A DNA stretch of 64,000 bases, taken from Prevotella sp. UBA6994 (GTDB lineage Bacteria > Bacteroidota > Bacteroidia > Bacteroidales > Bacteroidaceae). Position numbers and translations under genes: made by a program. The notes under the pieces are model-generated. The model saw nothing but the letters and a program-made list of their open reading frames with translations. It was not told where the DNA came from and searched no databases. The number at the start of each line of letters is the position of its first letter. The stretch's first letter is position 1. Shown here piece by piece: positions 53,702 to 62,757 of the stretch. The stretch covers positions 66,750-130,749 of the forward strand of contig DJXW01000037.1 in NCBI GenBank assembly GCA_002449845.1. The letters run 5' to 3'.

Positions 53702-54403
53702 ATGAAGACAAATTTACTGTTATTGTCAATGATTTTTATCCAACTGTTGAATGGATTGTTGTTTCCTAAAGAAGCATGGAAAGAAACGGATTTGAACACA
53801 CCGGCAACTTCTGTCACCGAATCATCTATTCTCTATCAGCAGGGGGATGTGCCAGCTGAGCCTATAGATCTTGGCTTGAGTGTGCTATGGGCTAGTTATA
53901 ATGTGGGTGCAACCTATCCTGAAGGCTATGGTGGCTATTATGCTTGGGGCGAAATTGAGGAAAAACACTACTATGAATGGACAACCTACAAACATAGTGA
54001 AGGTACGAGAAAGACTTGTCATAAACTTGGCAAGGAGATTAGTGGTACGGAAAATGATGTGGCTCGTGTGAAATGGGGCGGAAAATGGAGAATGCCTACC
54101 AAAGAGGAAGTGGAGGAGTTGTGTAAAAGGTGCAACTACGTGTGGACAAAGGTGAATGGTGTGCAAGGTGTGAGATTTATCGGAAAGAATAAAAATAGTG
54201 TGTTTTTCCCTGCCTGTGGCTTTCGTCATGAGGACAGCTTGTACGACCGTGACTTGTATGGCTGTTATTGGTCGGGTACGGCAGAAACACGTAATAAAGC
54301 AGGAAATGCTTTTATACTTACATTCCTCTTGAGGTCAAAAGGATGGAATCCTAAACCCCGTCCTAATGGTTGTTCCGTTCGCCCTGTAATGGATAGAGAA
54401 TAG
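53702..54403 (+). CDS. exported protein with Fibrobacter-type major paralogous domain
   Basis: 233 residues. There is an N-terminal hydrophobic signal (MKTNLLLLSMIFIQLLNGLL). The mature part matches the recurring Bacteroidales pattern IDLGLSVLWASYNVGA, YYAWGEIE, ARVKWGGKWRMPTKEEVEEL and GCYWSGTAE, found in Fib_succ_major/DUF1566-like proteins. It is likely extracellular or periplasmic, and its function is unknown. It starts 26 nt after tamB. Confidence 0.8.
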   Translation: MKTNLLLLSMIFIQLLNGLLFPKEAWKETDLNTPATSVTESSILYQQGDVPAEPIDLGLSVLWASYNVGATYPEGYGGYYAWGEIEEKHYYEWTTYKHSEGTRKTCHKLGKEISGTENDVARVKWGGKWRMPTKEEVEELCKRCNYVWTKVNGVQGVRFIGKNKNSVFFPACGFRHEDSLYDRDLYGCYWSGTAETRNKAGNAFILTFLLRSKGWNPKPRPNGCSVRPVMDRE

Positions 54404-54509
54404 GAAGAAGAACAAGGTGGCTAAGCCGGTTTTATGATTATTTTGGTTAAAAAAACATAATGCCAAACCGATTCTTTGATTTTCATTCTTCAATCTTATT
54501 TAATTGGTG

Positions 54510-54517
54510 TAATTTTG
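54510..54517 (+). promoter_or_regulatory. -7 box for rpsA
   Basis: TAATTTTG, about 85 nt before rpsA. The leader contains a small hairpin (TGGCTATTTAGCCA, 54526-54539) that could serve in feedback control; this is a guess. Confidence 0.55.
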
Positions 54518-54602
54518 CATCCGCTTTGGCTATTTAGCCATTGCCTAAGAGTTTTCAATATAAAGTCTAACTTTATTAGTATCAAATTTTTAATTAATTA
54601 AC

Positions 54603-56372
54603 ATGTCAAACTTTAAAAACGTTGAACCATTAGACAACTTCAATTGGGAAGAGTTCGAAAATGGTACAATCGCAAACGTAAGTCATGAAGAACTTCAGAA
54701 GGCTTACGATGAAACACTTAACAAGGTAGCCGATCACCAAGTGGTTGACGGTAAAGTAATTTCTGTCGACAAGAAAGAGGTTATCGTTAACATCGGTTAC
54801 AAGAGCGATGGAGTTATCGCTGCATCAGAATTCCGTTACAACCCTGACCTGAAGGTTGGCGACATCGTTGAGGTGTATGTAGAAAATCAGGAAGACAAGA
54901 AAGGTCAGTTGGTACTCTCTCACAAGAAGGCTCGCTTGAGCAAGAGTTGGGACCGTGTCAATGCTGCCCTTGACAATGAGGAAATCGTACAAGGTTACAT
55001 CAAGTGCCGTACTAAGGGCGGTATGATTGTTGATGTATTTGGTATCGAAGCATTCCTCCCAGGAAGCCAAATCGACGTTCATCCTATACGCGACTACGAT
55101 GTATTCGTAGGCAAGACCATGGAATTCAAGATCGTTAAGATCAACCAAGAGTTCCGTAACGTGGTTGTTTCTCACAAGGCTCTTATCGAGGCTGAGTTGG
55201 AAGCACAGAAGAAAGACATTATCTCTAAGCTCGAGAAAGGTCAAATCCTTGAGGGTACCGTTAAGAATATCACCAGCTATGGTGTATTCGTTGACCTCGG
55301 CGGTGTTGACGGACTCGTACACATCACAGACTTGTCTTGGGGTCGTGTTAGCGATCCACATGAAGTGGTGGCTCTTGACCAGAAGATTAATGTGGTTATT
55401 CTCGACTTCGATGATGAGAAGAAGCGCATTGCTCTTGGCTTGAAGCAACTCACTCCACATCCATGGGATGCTTTGGATGCAGACTTGAAGGTGGGCGACC
55501 ATGTGAAGGGTAAGGTAGTGGTGATTGCCGACTACGGTGCATTCGTTGAAATCGCTCCTGGTGTTGAAGGTCTTATCCACGTTAGCGAAATGTCTTGGAG
55601 CCAGCACTTACGTTCTGCACAAGAGTTCATGCACGTTGGCGATGAGGTAGAGGCTGTTATCTTGACACTCGACCGCGATGAGCGCAAGATGTCTCTCGGC
55701 ATTAAGCAGCTCAAGGCTGACCCATGGGAGAACATCGAAGAGAGATATCCTGTAGGAAGCAAGCACGTGGCTAAGGTTCGCAACTTCACAAACTTCGGTA
55801 TCTTCGTAGAGCTTGAAGAGGGTGTTGACGGATTGATTCACATCAGCGACCTTTCTTGGACAAAGAAAGTTAAGCATCCTTCAGAGTTTACCCAGCAGGG
55901 TGCAGAGATTGAGGTATTGGTTCTCGAAATTGATAAGGAGAATCGTCGTCTCTCTCTCGGTCACAAGCAATTGGAAGACAATCCTTGGGATACATACGAA
56001 ACTCTTTATACCCCAGGAAGTGTTCACACGGGTAAGATTACCGATATGATGGATAAGGGTGCCGTTATTTCCTTGAACGAAGGTGGTGAGGGATTTGCTA
56101 CTCCTAAGCACTTGGTAAAGGAAGATGGAACACAGGCTCAGATGGGTGAGGAACTCGAATTCAAGGTAATTGAGTTCGTGAAGGATACCAAGCGCATCAT
56201 CCTTTCTCATAGCCGTACATTCGAAGAGGCTAAGGAGGAAAAGAAGGCTGCTCCACGCAAACATGCCGCTAAGAAGGAAGAGGCTCCAGTAAACAATGTA
56301 GCCGCTGGTACTACACTTGGTGACATCGACGCTCTCGCTGAGTTGAAGGCAAAATTGGAAAAAGGTGAATAA
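54603..56372 (+). CDS. rpsA: 30S ribosomal protein S1
   Basis: 589 residues with six S1 RNA-binding domains (about 45-110, 125-190, 211-280, 297-367, 384-453, 470-535). Each of the last four starts with a G-x-V pattern such as GTVKNITSYGVFVDLGGVDGLVHITDLSW. The Lys/Ala-rich C-terminal tail is usual. It helps mRNA loading, especially relevant in Bacteroidota, where Shine-Dalgarno pairing is little used. It has its own promoter and ends in a terminator that overlaps the rho promoter. Confidence 0.96.
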   Translation: MSNFKNVEPLDNFNWEEFENGTIANVSHEELQKAYDETLNKVADHQVVDGKVISVDKKEVIVNIGYKSDGVIAASEFRYNPDLKVGDIVEVYVENQEDKKGQLVLSHKKARLSKSWDRVNAALDNEEIVQGYIKCRTKGGMIVDVFGIEAFLPGSQIDVHPIRDYDVFVGKTMEFKIVKINQEFRNVVVSHKALIEAELEAQKKDIISKLEKGQILEGTVKNITSYGVFVDLGGVDGLVHITDLSWGRVSDPHEVVALDQKINVVILDFDDEKKRIALGLKQLTPHPWDALDADLKVGDHVKGKVVVIADYGAFVEIAPGVEGLIHVSEMSWSQHLRSAQEFMHVGDEVEAVILTLDRDERKMSLGIKQLKADPWENIEERYPVGSKHVAKVRNFTNFGIFVELEEGVDGLIHISDLSWTKKVKHPSEFTQQGAEIEVLVLEIDKENRRLSLGHKQLEDNPWDTYETLYTPGSVHTGKITDMMDKGAVISLNEGGEGFATPKHLVKEDGTQAQMGEELEFKVIEFVKDTKRIILSHSRTFEEAKEEKKAAPRKHAAKKEEAPVNNVAAGTTLGDIDALAELKAKLEKGE

Positions 56373-56394
56373 TCAACTTTCCTTACGATAAAAT

Positions 56395-56428
56395 GAAAAA
56401 AGGCTCGCAAAAAGCGAGTCTTTTTTTT
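56395..56428 (+). terminator. intrinsic terminator after rpsA
   Basis: Stem with GCTCGC/GCGAGT core (56402-56408 with 56414-56420) extended by A/T pairs, 5-nt loop, and an eight-T tract at 56421-56428. Confidence 0.88.
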
Positions 56429-56457
56429 GTGTATATGGAAAAAAACTATTACCTTTG
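56426..56457 (+). promoter_or_regulatory. promoter of rho, overlapping the rpsA terminator
   Basis: TTTG at 56426-56429, a 20-nt spacer, and TACCTTTG at 56450-56457. The upstream box is made of the last Ts of the rpsA terminator tract. Confidence 0.75.
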
Positions 56458-56526
56458 CACTCGTTATAAGATTTGAGCGTTACAGTTCTTGAAACGTCTC
56501 TTTTTACAAAATCATTTTTATATATA

Positions 56527-58539
56527 ATGTATAATAAAGACGAACTTTTATCGAAAGATATCGCCGTGTTGGATGGTATCGCACATGAATTAGGTGCAGA
56601 ATACAACCCTGATGCCAATAAAGAGGATATTGTTTATGCTATTCTTGACAAACAAGCAGTCATCAAAGGCAGTGAGACACCTTCATCAACATCAAAACGA
56701 CGTCGTTCCAGAATTACGAAGAAAGATCCAGATAAGGTCTATTCGGTTAACGGGAAAGACGGTGAGAATTTAGATGTGAAAAAGGCAAAACAGATGGTAG
56801 AACAACCTTCATTGTTTAAGGATGAGGTACCATCGGTGGAGGATGACAAACAAACCTCAAGCGAAAAAAAATCCAGCACGACCAAGACTTCTACAAAACG
56901 TAAGACAACTCGTAAAGTGAAAAAGGAAACAGAAGAACCAGAAGAGGTGAAGGTGGCTGAAACGGTCAGCGAACCTGTTGAAGAAGAACAACTTACCGAA
57001 GAAATGCCAAGCATTGATATGATGGAAGATTTTGAACCGGAAAACAAGGGAAGTCTGCTTGACGTAGTGAATGACCAATCTGACGACATGGATGATGCGG
57101 ATATGATTCCAGAGCAGAAGTTTTCTGAAGATTCTGATACAGAAGGCGAAAACACGGAGTTGTTGGAACAATTGCAGGCAAAAATCAATGCACACAATGA
57201 GGGGGTGATGGATGAGGATGGTCTTCCCGTTGAAGAGGTTTGGGAAGGTGATCCACAGGATGGAACCGATTTTATCACCGTTGTAGATTTACCCATTGAG
57301 GATCAAGGAGCAATGCCTAATTACGACATGTTCGACAACCCAACTTCTGGGATGCAACAGATGCCCCCGGCAACTTATCAGCCAGCTCCCGTAGAGAACA
57401 ACGTGCCCATCTATGATTTTGAAAATGTGATTGAGGCAAACGGAGTGCTTGAAATCATGCCTGACGGTTATGGATTCTTGCGTTCCAGCGATTATAATTA
57501 TCTCTCATCTCCTGATGACGTGTATGTTGCCAATAATCTCATCAAACGTTATGGATTGAAAACGGGCGATGTCATCCAGTGCCATGTACGTCCACCACGT
57601 GATGGCGAAAAATACTTCCCGCTGACAAGCATTGAGAAAATCAATGGTCGTATTCCTTCTGACGTGCGCGATCGTATTCCATTTGAACATCTTACTCCTT
57701 TGTTCCCCGATGAGAAATATAATCTCTGCAATGATCCACGTACCACGAATATGTCAACTCGTATTGTCGATTTGTTCTCGCCAATCGGTAAGGGACAACG
57801 TGCTTTGATTGTGGCTCAACCTAAAACGGGTAAGACTATCTTGATGAAAGATATTGCCAATGCCATTGCTGCAAACCATCCAGAGGCTTATCTGATGATG
57901 TTGCTGATCGATGAACGTCCAGAGGAGGTTACCGATATGGCTCGTACTGTGAATGCAGAGGTGATTGCTTCTACCTTTGACGAACCAGCCGAACGTCATG
58001 TGAAAATTGCTGGTATTGTTCTCGAAAAGGCAAAACGAATGGTAGAGTGTGGACATGATGTGGTGATTTTCTTGGATTCCATCACACGTTTGGCTCGTGC
58101 ATATAATACGGTGGCTCCTGCTTCAGGTAAGGTTCTCACGGGTGGTGTTGATGCCAATGCCTTGCAAAAGCCAAAACGCTTCTTCGGTGCTGCCAGAAAT
58201 ATAGAGGGTGGTGGCTCCCTGACCATCATAGCTACTGCATTGATTGATACTGGTAGTAAGATGGATGAAGTTATCTTCGAGGAATTTAAGGGAACGGGCA
58301 ACATGGAATTGCAACTTGATCGCAACTTGTCTAATAAGCGTATCTTCCCTGCCGTCAATCTTGTGGTATCCAGTACGCGTCGTGATGACTTACTGCAAGA
58401 CAAGACTACGCTCGACCGCATGTGGATTCTTCGTAAATACATTGCCGATATGAATTCTGTAGAGGCAATGAATACCATCCACGAGCGAATGGAACGTACA
58501 CAAAATAATGATGAGTTCCTATTGTCAATGAACTCATAG
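56527..58539 (+). CDS. rho: transcription termination factor Rho with long acidic insertion
   Basis: 670 residues from ATG 56527, chosen because the upstream in-frame codons lie in the leader. The N-terminal Rho_N-like helices are followed by a long, low-complexity Glu/Asp/Lys/Ser-rich region (about 50-300) typical of Bacteroidota Rho. The cold-shock RNA-binding domain is near 325-395 (EANGVLEIMPDGYGFLRS). The hexameric ATPase has Walker A PKTGKT near residue 433 and Walker B VIFLDSI. The 70-nt leader could allow autoregulation. Confidence 0.96.
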   Translation: MYNKDELLSKDIAVLDGIAHELGAEYNPDANKEDIVYAILDKQAVIKGSETPSSTSKRRRSRITKKDPDKVYSVNGKDGENLDVKKAKQMVEQPSLFKDEVPSVEDDKQTSSEKKSSTTKTSTKRKTTRKVKKETEEPEEVKVAETVSEPVEEEQLTEEMPSIDMMEDFEPENKGSLLDVVNDQSDDMDDADMIPEQKFSEDSDTEGENTELLEQLQAKINAHNEGVMDEDGLPVEEVWEGDPQDGTDFITVVDLPIEDQGAMPNYDMFDNPTSGMQQMPPATYQPAPVENNVPIYDFENVIEANGVLEIMPDGYGFLRSSDYNYLSSPDDVYVANNLIKRYGLKTGDVIQCHVRPPRDGEKYFPLTSIEKINGRIPSDVRDRIPFEHLTPLFPDEKYNLCNDPRTTNMSTRIVDLFSPIGKGQRALIVAQPKTGKTILMKDIANAIAANHPEAYLMMLLIDERPEEVTDMARTVNAEVIASTFDEPAERHVKIAGIVLEKAKRMVECGHDVVIFLDSITRLARAYNTVAPASGKVLTGGVDANALQKPKRFFGAARNIEGGGSLTIIATALIDTGSKMDEVIFEEFKGTGNMELQLDRNLSNKRIFPAVNLVVSSTRRDDLLQDKTTLDRMWILRKYIADMNSVEAMNTIHERMERTQNNDEFLLSMNS

Positions 58540-58557
58540 TAATCTTTCTTATAAGAT

Positions 58558-58637
58558 AAAATCCTTTTATCTTCTTATCCTTTACCTATTTAGGTAACCA
58601 ACTGTATTTAAGGATAGGATGATAAAAGGATTTTTTT
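58558..58637. terminator. long imperfect hairpin terminator between rho and the YkvA-like gene
   Basis: Arms 58558-58584 and 58609-58637 pair over about 25 positions with a few mismatches, ending in a seven-T tract. It serves the convergent genes. Confidence 0.75.
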
Positions 58638-58671
58638 GATGGTCAATTCCAGACAACAAATTCCTTAGATA

Positions 58672-59088
58672 TTACACGGGACCATCATCAGACGTTTCTT
58701 TGAAGATGTCATCGGCAATGTTGATTTCGTCTGTATCAAACCAAGTGTTCAGTTTTGCCTTGGCTTTGCTCTTCACTTCTTCAGATACATCACCCCAAAC
58801 TTTATGCAATACATAGATGAGAACCGCCAAGTCGTCGCTTAATCCTGCAATGGGGATGGCATCAGGCACCACGTCAAGAGGACTGATAAGATAGCCTAAT
58901 GCTCCGATGATGATGGCTTTGTCTTTGATAGAAACCTTTTCGCTTTCCAATGTATAATATAAAAGGAGGGCTGCATATACCAATTTGACACCTGCACGCT
59001 TGGCGATGCGTGATATTTTCTCTACAAAGCCTGTTGCAGAGAAGGTGTCCTTATATTTCATGAAGTCGGGTAGGTTGTTCATTGTCAT
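58672..59088 (-). CDS. YkvA-family (DUF1232) small membrane protein
   Basis: 138 residues. The DUF1232 core is near residues 55-100 (DKAIIIGALGYLISPLDVVPDAIPIAGLSDDLAVL), a hydrophobic hairpin with the ProAsp/GlyLeu signature. Function unknown; some members appear in stress and membrane contexts. It is 49 nt downstream of the YihY gene on the same strand. Confidence 0.85.
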   Translation of the reverse strand: MTMNNLPDFMKYKDTFSATGFVEKISRIAKRAGVKLVYAALLLYYTLESEKVSIKDKAIIIGALGYLISPLDVVPDAIPIAGLSDDLAVLIYVLHKVWGDVSEEVKSKAKAKLNTWFDTDEINIADDIFKETSDDGPV

Positions 59089-59137
59089 TTAATTATCATG
59101 TTGTTTTATAGATAACGCAAAAAAGTGATTTTTATTG

Positions 59138-60457
59138 TTATAGTTCCGATAGAGGGATGTTTCTAAGTTGATGGAGAAAGTCTTGGTGTAGCTTATCCAC
59201 TTCATTCCATTTTCCATCCATTTCTCCCACTTTTATCTTATGTTCCTTGTCTCCCTTGCTGTAATTTTCCAATGCTTCAAGTAGTTTTCCCATGTTACAG
59301 TGTTCTAAACTGGAATGAGGCTGATAGCAAAGGTCTTCGTTGTCGTCTTCAGAGATGGACACGCTTAACAAACGCATTTCTACCAATAAATTAAGCAATT
59401 CCTTCACGATACGAATGGGAATTCCCGTTTCCTGTTTCAGTTGTAGGGCGGTAAGGTGCAATTCGTCCTTTTTAAAGTTATTACAGATATGGTGCATGAG
59501 CAATGCACAATATTTCACCTTCGTCTTTTGCGAAATGTCATGAGGGTTAGCCAAGAATGCAAACTCTTCCAAGTTTTGACTGGTGTATGTGAGTTCTGCA
59601 CCAAACAAGCAGATGGTCCATGACAATTGTACCCAAAGCATGAAGAGAGGCAGGGCTGCAAATGAGCCATAGATGGCGTTATATCCTGAGAGGAACACTT
59701 GGCAGTGGATGTAGAAGAATTGCAATAATTGCATGGCAATACCCGCCAATATTCCTGGGATGATGGCATCTTTCAGTTTTACCCTCGTATTGGGCATAAA
59801 AATGTATAACACAATAAATACGGAAGACGTGATGACGTATGGCATTAGTCCGATAAATGTTCTCACCATCGGACCTAAAAGCATATATTCTTCCATTTCC
59901 TTGGCTACGGTGGCAAGGAAGATAGAGATACCCGACTGCAATACTATGATGATGGGAGCTAGGAAGAACATGGCAAGATAGTCGGTCACTTTCCGTATCA
60001 GCGAACGTTGTTGGTCCACTTGCCAGATCTGGTTAAATGCTGCCTCAATATTATGGATAAGCATCAGCACCGTCCAAAGCATGACCAATAAGCCGATTCC
60101 CAAGATGACACCGCTATGGGTGTGTGAGATGTATGAATGAACGAATCCAATAATGATTTCGGCAGCTTGTGGCTGACTGTTGAGCGTGGACAGCAGCCAC
60201 GACTCAATATATTTGGAGAAACCAAAGCCGCTGGCAATGGCATATAATACCGCTATCACTGGTACCAAAGCCAATAGTGTGGAGTAGGTGAGGGCAGAGG
60301 CAGTACTGATTACATCCTTGTCTATAAAAAACTTGATGGCAAGGATGATTCTTTTCAGAATGTTAATGCCAAGGTATTGAAACCCTGGTAGCTCTTCCTT
60401 GCTGATTTGCCAAATCCTCTCGGAAAAGAATTCCTTTATTTGGTCTATATTCATCAT
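59138..60457 (-). CDS. YihY/BrkB-family inner membrane protein
   Basis: 439 residues from ATG 60457 (M-M-N start; a GTG three codons upstream is possible). Six membrane segments occur in the first about 310 residues, with the family motif TASALTYSTLLALVPVIAV. The C-terminal about 130 residues form a soluble, winged-helix-like part (LTALQLKQETGIPIRIVKELLNLLVEM). The family was once called ribonuclease BN but is a membrane protein. Starts 18 nt after RNase P RNA. Confidence 0.88.
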   Translation of the reverse strand: MMNIDQIKEFFSERIWQISKEELPGFQYLGINILKRIILAIKFFIDKDVISTASALTYSTLLALVPVIAVLYAIASGFGFSKYIESWLLSTLNSQPQAAEIIIGFVHSYISHTHSGVILGIGLLVMLWTVLMLIHNIEAAFNQIWQVDQQRSLIRKVTDYLAMFFLAPIIIVLQSGISIFLATVAKEMEEYMLLGPMVRTFIGLMPYVITSSVFIVLYIFMPNTRVKLKDAIIPGILAGIAMQLLQFFYIHCQVFLSGYNAIYGSFAALPLFMLWVQLSWTICLFGAELTYTSQNLEEFAFLANPHDISQKTKVKYCALLMHHICNNFKKDELHLTALQLKQETGIPIRIVKELLNLLVEMRLLSVSISEDDNEDLCYQPHSSLEHCNMGKLLEALENYSKGDKEHKIKVGEMDGKWNEVDKLHQDFLHQLRNIPLSEL

Positions 60458-60475
60458 ATATGACACTTATAAAAC

Positions 60476-60882
60476 GAAAGCAGTGTTCCTATAAGCCGGG
60501 TTCTGTTCCCCATGCGGGGCATCTGTCATCTATCTAATCTATGAGTCACCCCATAGCTCAAGCGTTCTACCCTCCATCGTATGCACCGAAATGCCATTTG
60601 GACGAGCAACCCTCAAACGATGGTATACATGAACTTGCAGCCTCCAGTTGGCACAGCCTGACGATCACCCGTCAACTGGTGGTCTCTTACACCACCTTCT
60701 CACCCTTACCAATCTTTTCAATCTTCAATTTTCAATCTTCAATCAAATAGACTGGCGGTTGTTTTCTTCTGCCATAACCTACTGTCACCAATAGCTTCTA
60801 TTTTCGGAAGTGGAGTGCCCTATGCTGCCCGGACTTTCCTCTCGTGCCGAGACACCAGCGACAGAACCAGAACACTGCTTTC
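60476..60882 (-). ncRNA. rnpB: RNase P RNA (class A)
   Basis: On the minus strand the RNA begins GAAAGCAGTGTTC and ends GAACACTGCTTTC, a 13-bp perfect P1. Conserved core elements are seen: AGGAAAGTCCGGGC near the 5' end, GGTAAGGGTGA in the middle, and ACAGAACCCGGCTTATAG near the 3' end. About 407 nt. In the region between AACCGCC and GGTAAGGGTG, where E. coli has helix P9, there are instead tandem 7-nt words (60711-60745). No hairpin is evident in that segment. Confidence 0.93.
60711..60745 (-). repeat. heptamer-word tandem repeat 4, inside rnpB
   Basis: Four consecutive TCAATCT-type words (plus strand: TCAATCT 60718, TCAATTT 60725, TCAATCT 60732, TCAATCA 60739), with a further partial word at 60711. 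In the RNA they read as AGATTGA-type words. Unlike the other three loci there is no inverted arm. Confidence 0.85.
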
Positions 60883-60888
60883 AGCTTG

Positions 60889-60896
60889 CAAAATTA
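60889..60896 (-). promoter_or_regulatory. -7 box for rnpB
   Basis: TAATTTTG on the minus strand, with expected start near 60882, the first base of P1. Confidence 0.7.
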
Positions 60897-61090
60897 ACAA
60901 AAAATTGTGGATGAACCATATAGTTTTTCTTTGAATAAGTGTAAAAATCAAAAAATTATATAAATGTCACCATATTAAACGAATGTAAATTTGACATCAT
61001 CAGTCTTTAAGAGCCGTTAATATGACAAAAACGAGTGTTAAAATGGGATAAAGATACCCGACATTTTGTCAGATTCACAAAAAATGCACT

Positions 61091-61098
61091 TATATTTG
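61091..61098 (+). promoter_or_regulatory. -7 box for the HtrA gene
   Basis: TATATTTG, with a TTTG at 61065-61068 (spacer 22, slightly long). It gives a leader of about 100 nt. The rest of 60897-61090 shows no gene. Confidence 0.55.
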
Positions 61099-61206
61099 CA
61101 TCACGTTAAACGTTTTAGTTAAATTATCGTCAAAAGAACGTGAAGATACATGCAAATGTTCAATTAAATATAGAATATAATAGTTAAATGTTAAAACAAT
61201 AAGACA

Positions 61207-62664
61207 ATGAAAAAGTACTCTAAGTATTTACTTGCAGCCATGTGCGTAGTGGCATTGGCTTTCTCTGCAGGATCTTTTATCAAGGTTAATGCAGCTCAAA
61301 CTGTTGTTACGGCTCCTGGTCAGCCAGTTGATTTGACTTATGCGGCTGAAAAGGCTTTACCAACCGTTGTTCACATCAAGTATGTGCAAAATTCAAAGGT
61401 GAAGACCGTTGAAGTACAAGATCCATTTAGTGATTTCTTCTCTGATCCTTTCGGATTCTTCGGTAATCCAGGACAAGGCGGAACACAGAAACGTCAGGTG
61501 CAAACTCCTAAAAAAACTGCTACGGGTTCTGGCGTTATCATCAGTGCTGACGGTTATATCGTAACCAACAACCACGTTGTGGAAGGTGCTGACGAACTGA
61601 CAGTGACATTGAATGACAATCGTGAATTTTCTGCTCGTATCATTGGTACGGATAAAAATACAGACCTTGCACTTATCAAGATTGACGGTAAGAATTTGCC
61701 AGCTATCACCATTGCCAACAGCGATAATATTAAGGTTGGCGAGTGGGTACTTGCTGTAGGTAATCCATTGGGTTTGAACAATACCGTTACCGCAGGTATT
61801 GTCAGTGCTAAGGCACGTTCTCTTGGAGCCAATGGTGTAGAATCTTTTATCCAGACTGATGCTGCCATCAACGCTGGTAATTCAGGTGGTGCTCTTGTGA
61901 ACACCCGTGGCGAATTGGTTGGTATCAATGCCATGTTGTTCTCTCAAACCGGTACAAACATTGGTTATGGATTTGCCATTCCTACCACGATTATGAATAA
62001 GGTGGTGGCTGACCTCAAGGAATATGGAACCGTACAACGTGCTTTGCTGGGCATTATGGGTGGTGATGTTCACAACTTCATCGACAAGCAGAAGGAAGAA
62101 GGTAAGGAAGTTGACCTTGGTGCCATTGAAGGTGTTTACGTAGAAAAGGTTGAGGAAGACGGTGCCGGTGCAGATGCTGGACTCGAAAAGGGTGACGTGA
62201 TTACCGCCGTTGACGGAAAGAAAGTTACCAAGATGGCTGAATTGCAAGAGATCATGGCTAACAAACGTCCTGGTGACAAGATTTCATTGACATTCTTGCA
62301 CAACAAGAAGAGTAACACCAAGACCGTTACGTTGAAGAACGCACAGGGAACAACGAAGGTTGTTAAACAAGCCGACCTTGATGTGTTGGGTGGCAACTTC
62401 CGTGAAATCACTGCTGACCAAAAGAAGCAATTGGAGATTAATAATGGTCTTGAGGTTATCAAGGTGAACGATGGTGCCTTGAAGAAGGCTGGTATTGGCA
62501 AGGGATTCATCATTCAGTCTATCAATGACGAGGTAGTTAAGACGATTGATGACTTGCAGAATATTGTGAAAGAGGCTTCTACTAGCAAGGATGCCGTTCT
62601 CTTCATCAAGGGTATCTGGCCTACTGGCAAACGTGCTTACTTCGCAGTGCCTCTCAACGAATAA
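61207..62664 (+). CDS. HtrA/DegP-type periplasmic serine protease
   Basis: 485 residues with a signal peptide (LLAAMCVVALAFSAGSF). The trypsin-like domain carries NNHVVEG (His near 123), NTDLALIKID (Asp near 153) and GNSGGAL (Ser near 226). Two PDZ domains follow (about 280-375 and 385-480). It degrades or refolds misfolded envelope proteins. It lies alone with its own promoter and terminator, as expected for a stress gene. Confidence 0.94.
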   Translation: MKKYSKYLLAAMCVVALAFSAGSFIKVNAAQTVVTAPGQPVDLTYAAEKALPTVVHIKYVQNSKVKTVEVQDPFSDFFSDPFGFFGNPGQGGTQKRQVQTPKKTATGSGVIISADGYIVTNNHVVEGADELTVTLNDNREFSARIIGTDKNTDLALIKIDGKNLPAITIANSDNIKVGEWVLAVGNPLGLNNTVTAGIVSAKARSLGANGVESFIQTDAAINAGNSGGALVNTRGELVGINAMLFSQTGTNIGYGFAIPTTIMNKVVADLKEYGTVQRALLGIMGGDVHNFIDKQKEEGKEVDLGAIEGVYVEKVEEDGAGADAGLEKGDVITAVDGKKVTKMAELQEIMANKRPGDKISLTFLHNKKSNTKTVTLKNAQGTTKVVKQADLDVLGGNFREITADQKKQLEINNGLEVIKVNDGALKKAGIGKGFIIQSINDEVVKTIDDLQNIVKEASTSKDAVLFIKGIWPTGKRAYFAVPLNE

Positions 62665-62694
62665 AGACTTTGTTTTCTTGGTTAAATATATAGC

Positions 62695-62729
62695 AACATG
62701 CCGTGCAAGTACAAATTGCACGGCATGTT
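62695..62729. terminator. terminator after the HtrA gene
   Basis: A 14-bp perfect stem (62695-62708 with 62716-62729), 7-nt loop, and a T-tract after it. Confidence 0.9.
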
Positions 62730-62757
62730 TTTGTTTGAGATGTAAATAAGCTGAATA

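Noticed and set aside
54603..56372. rpsA as polyribonucleotide nucleotidyltransferase or another S1-domain protein
   Set aside because: Six S1 domains in series with no catalytic domain, and the length, match ribosomal S1.
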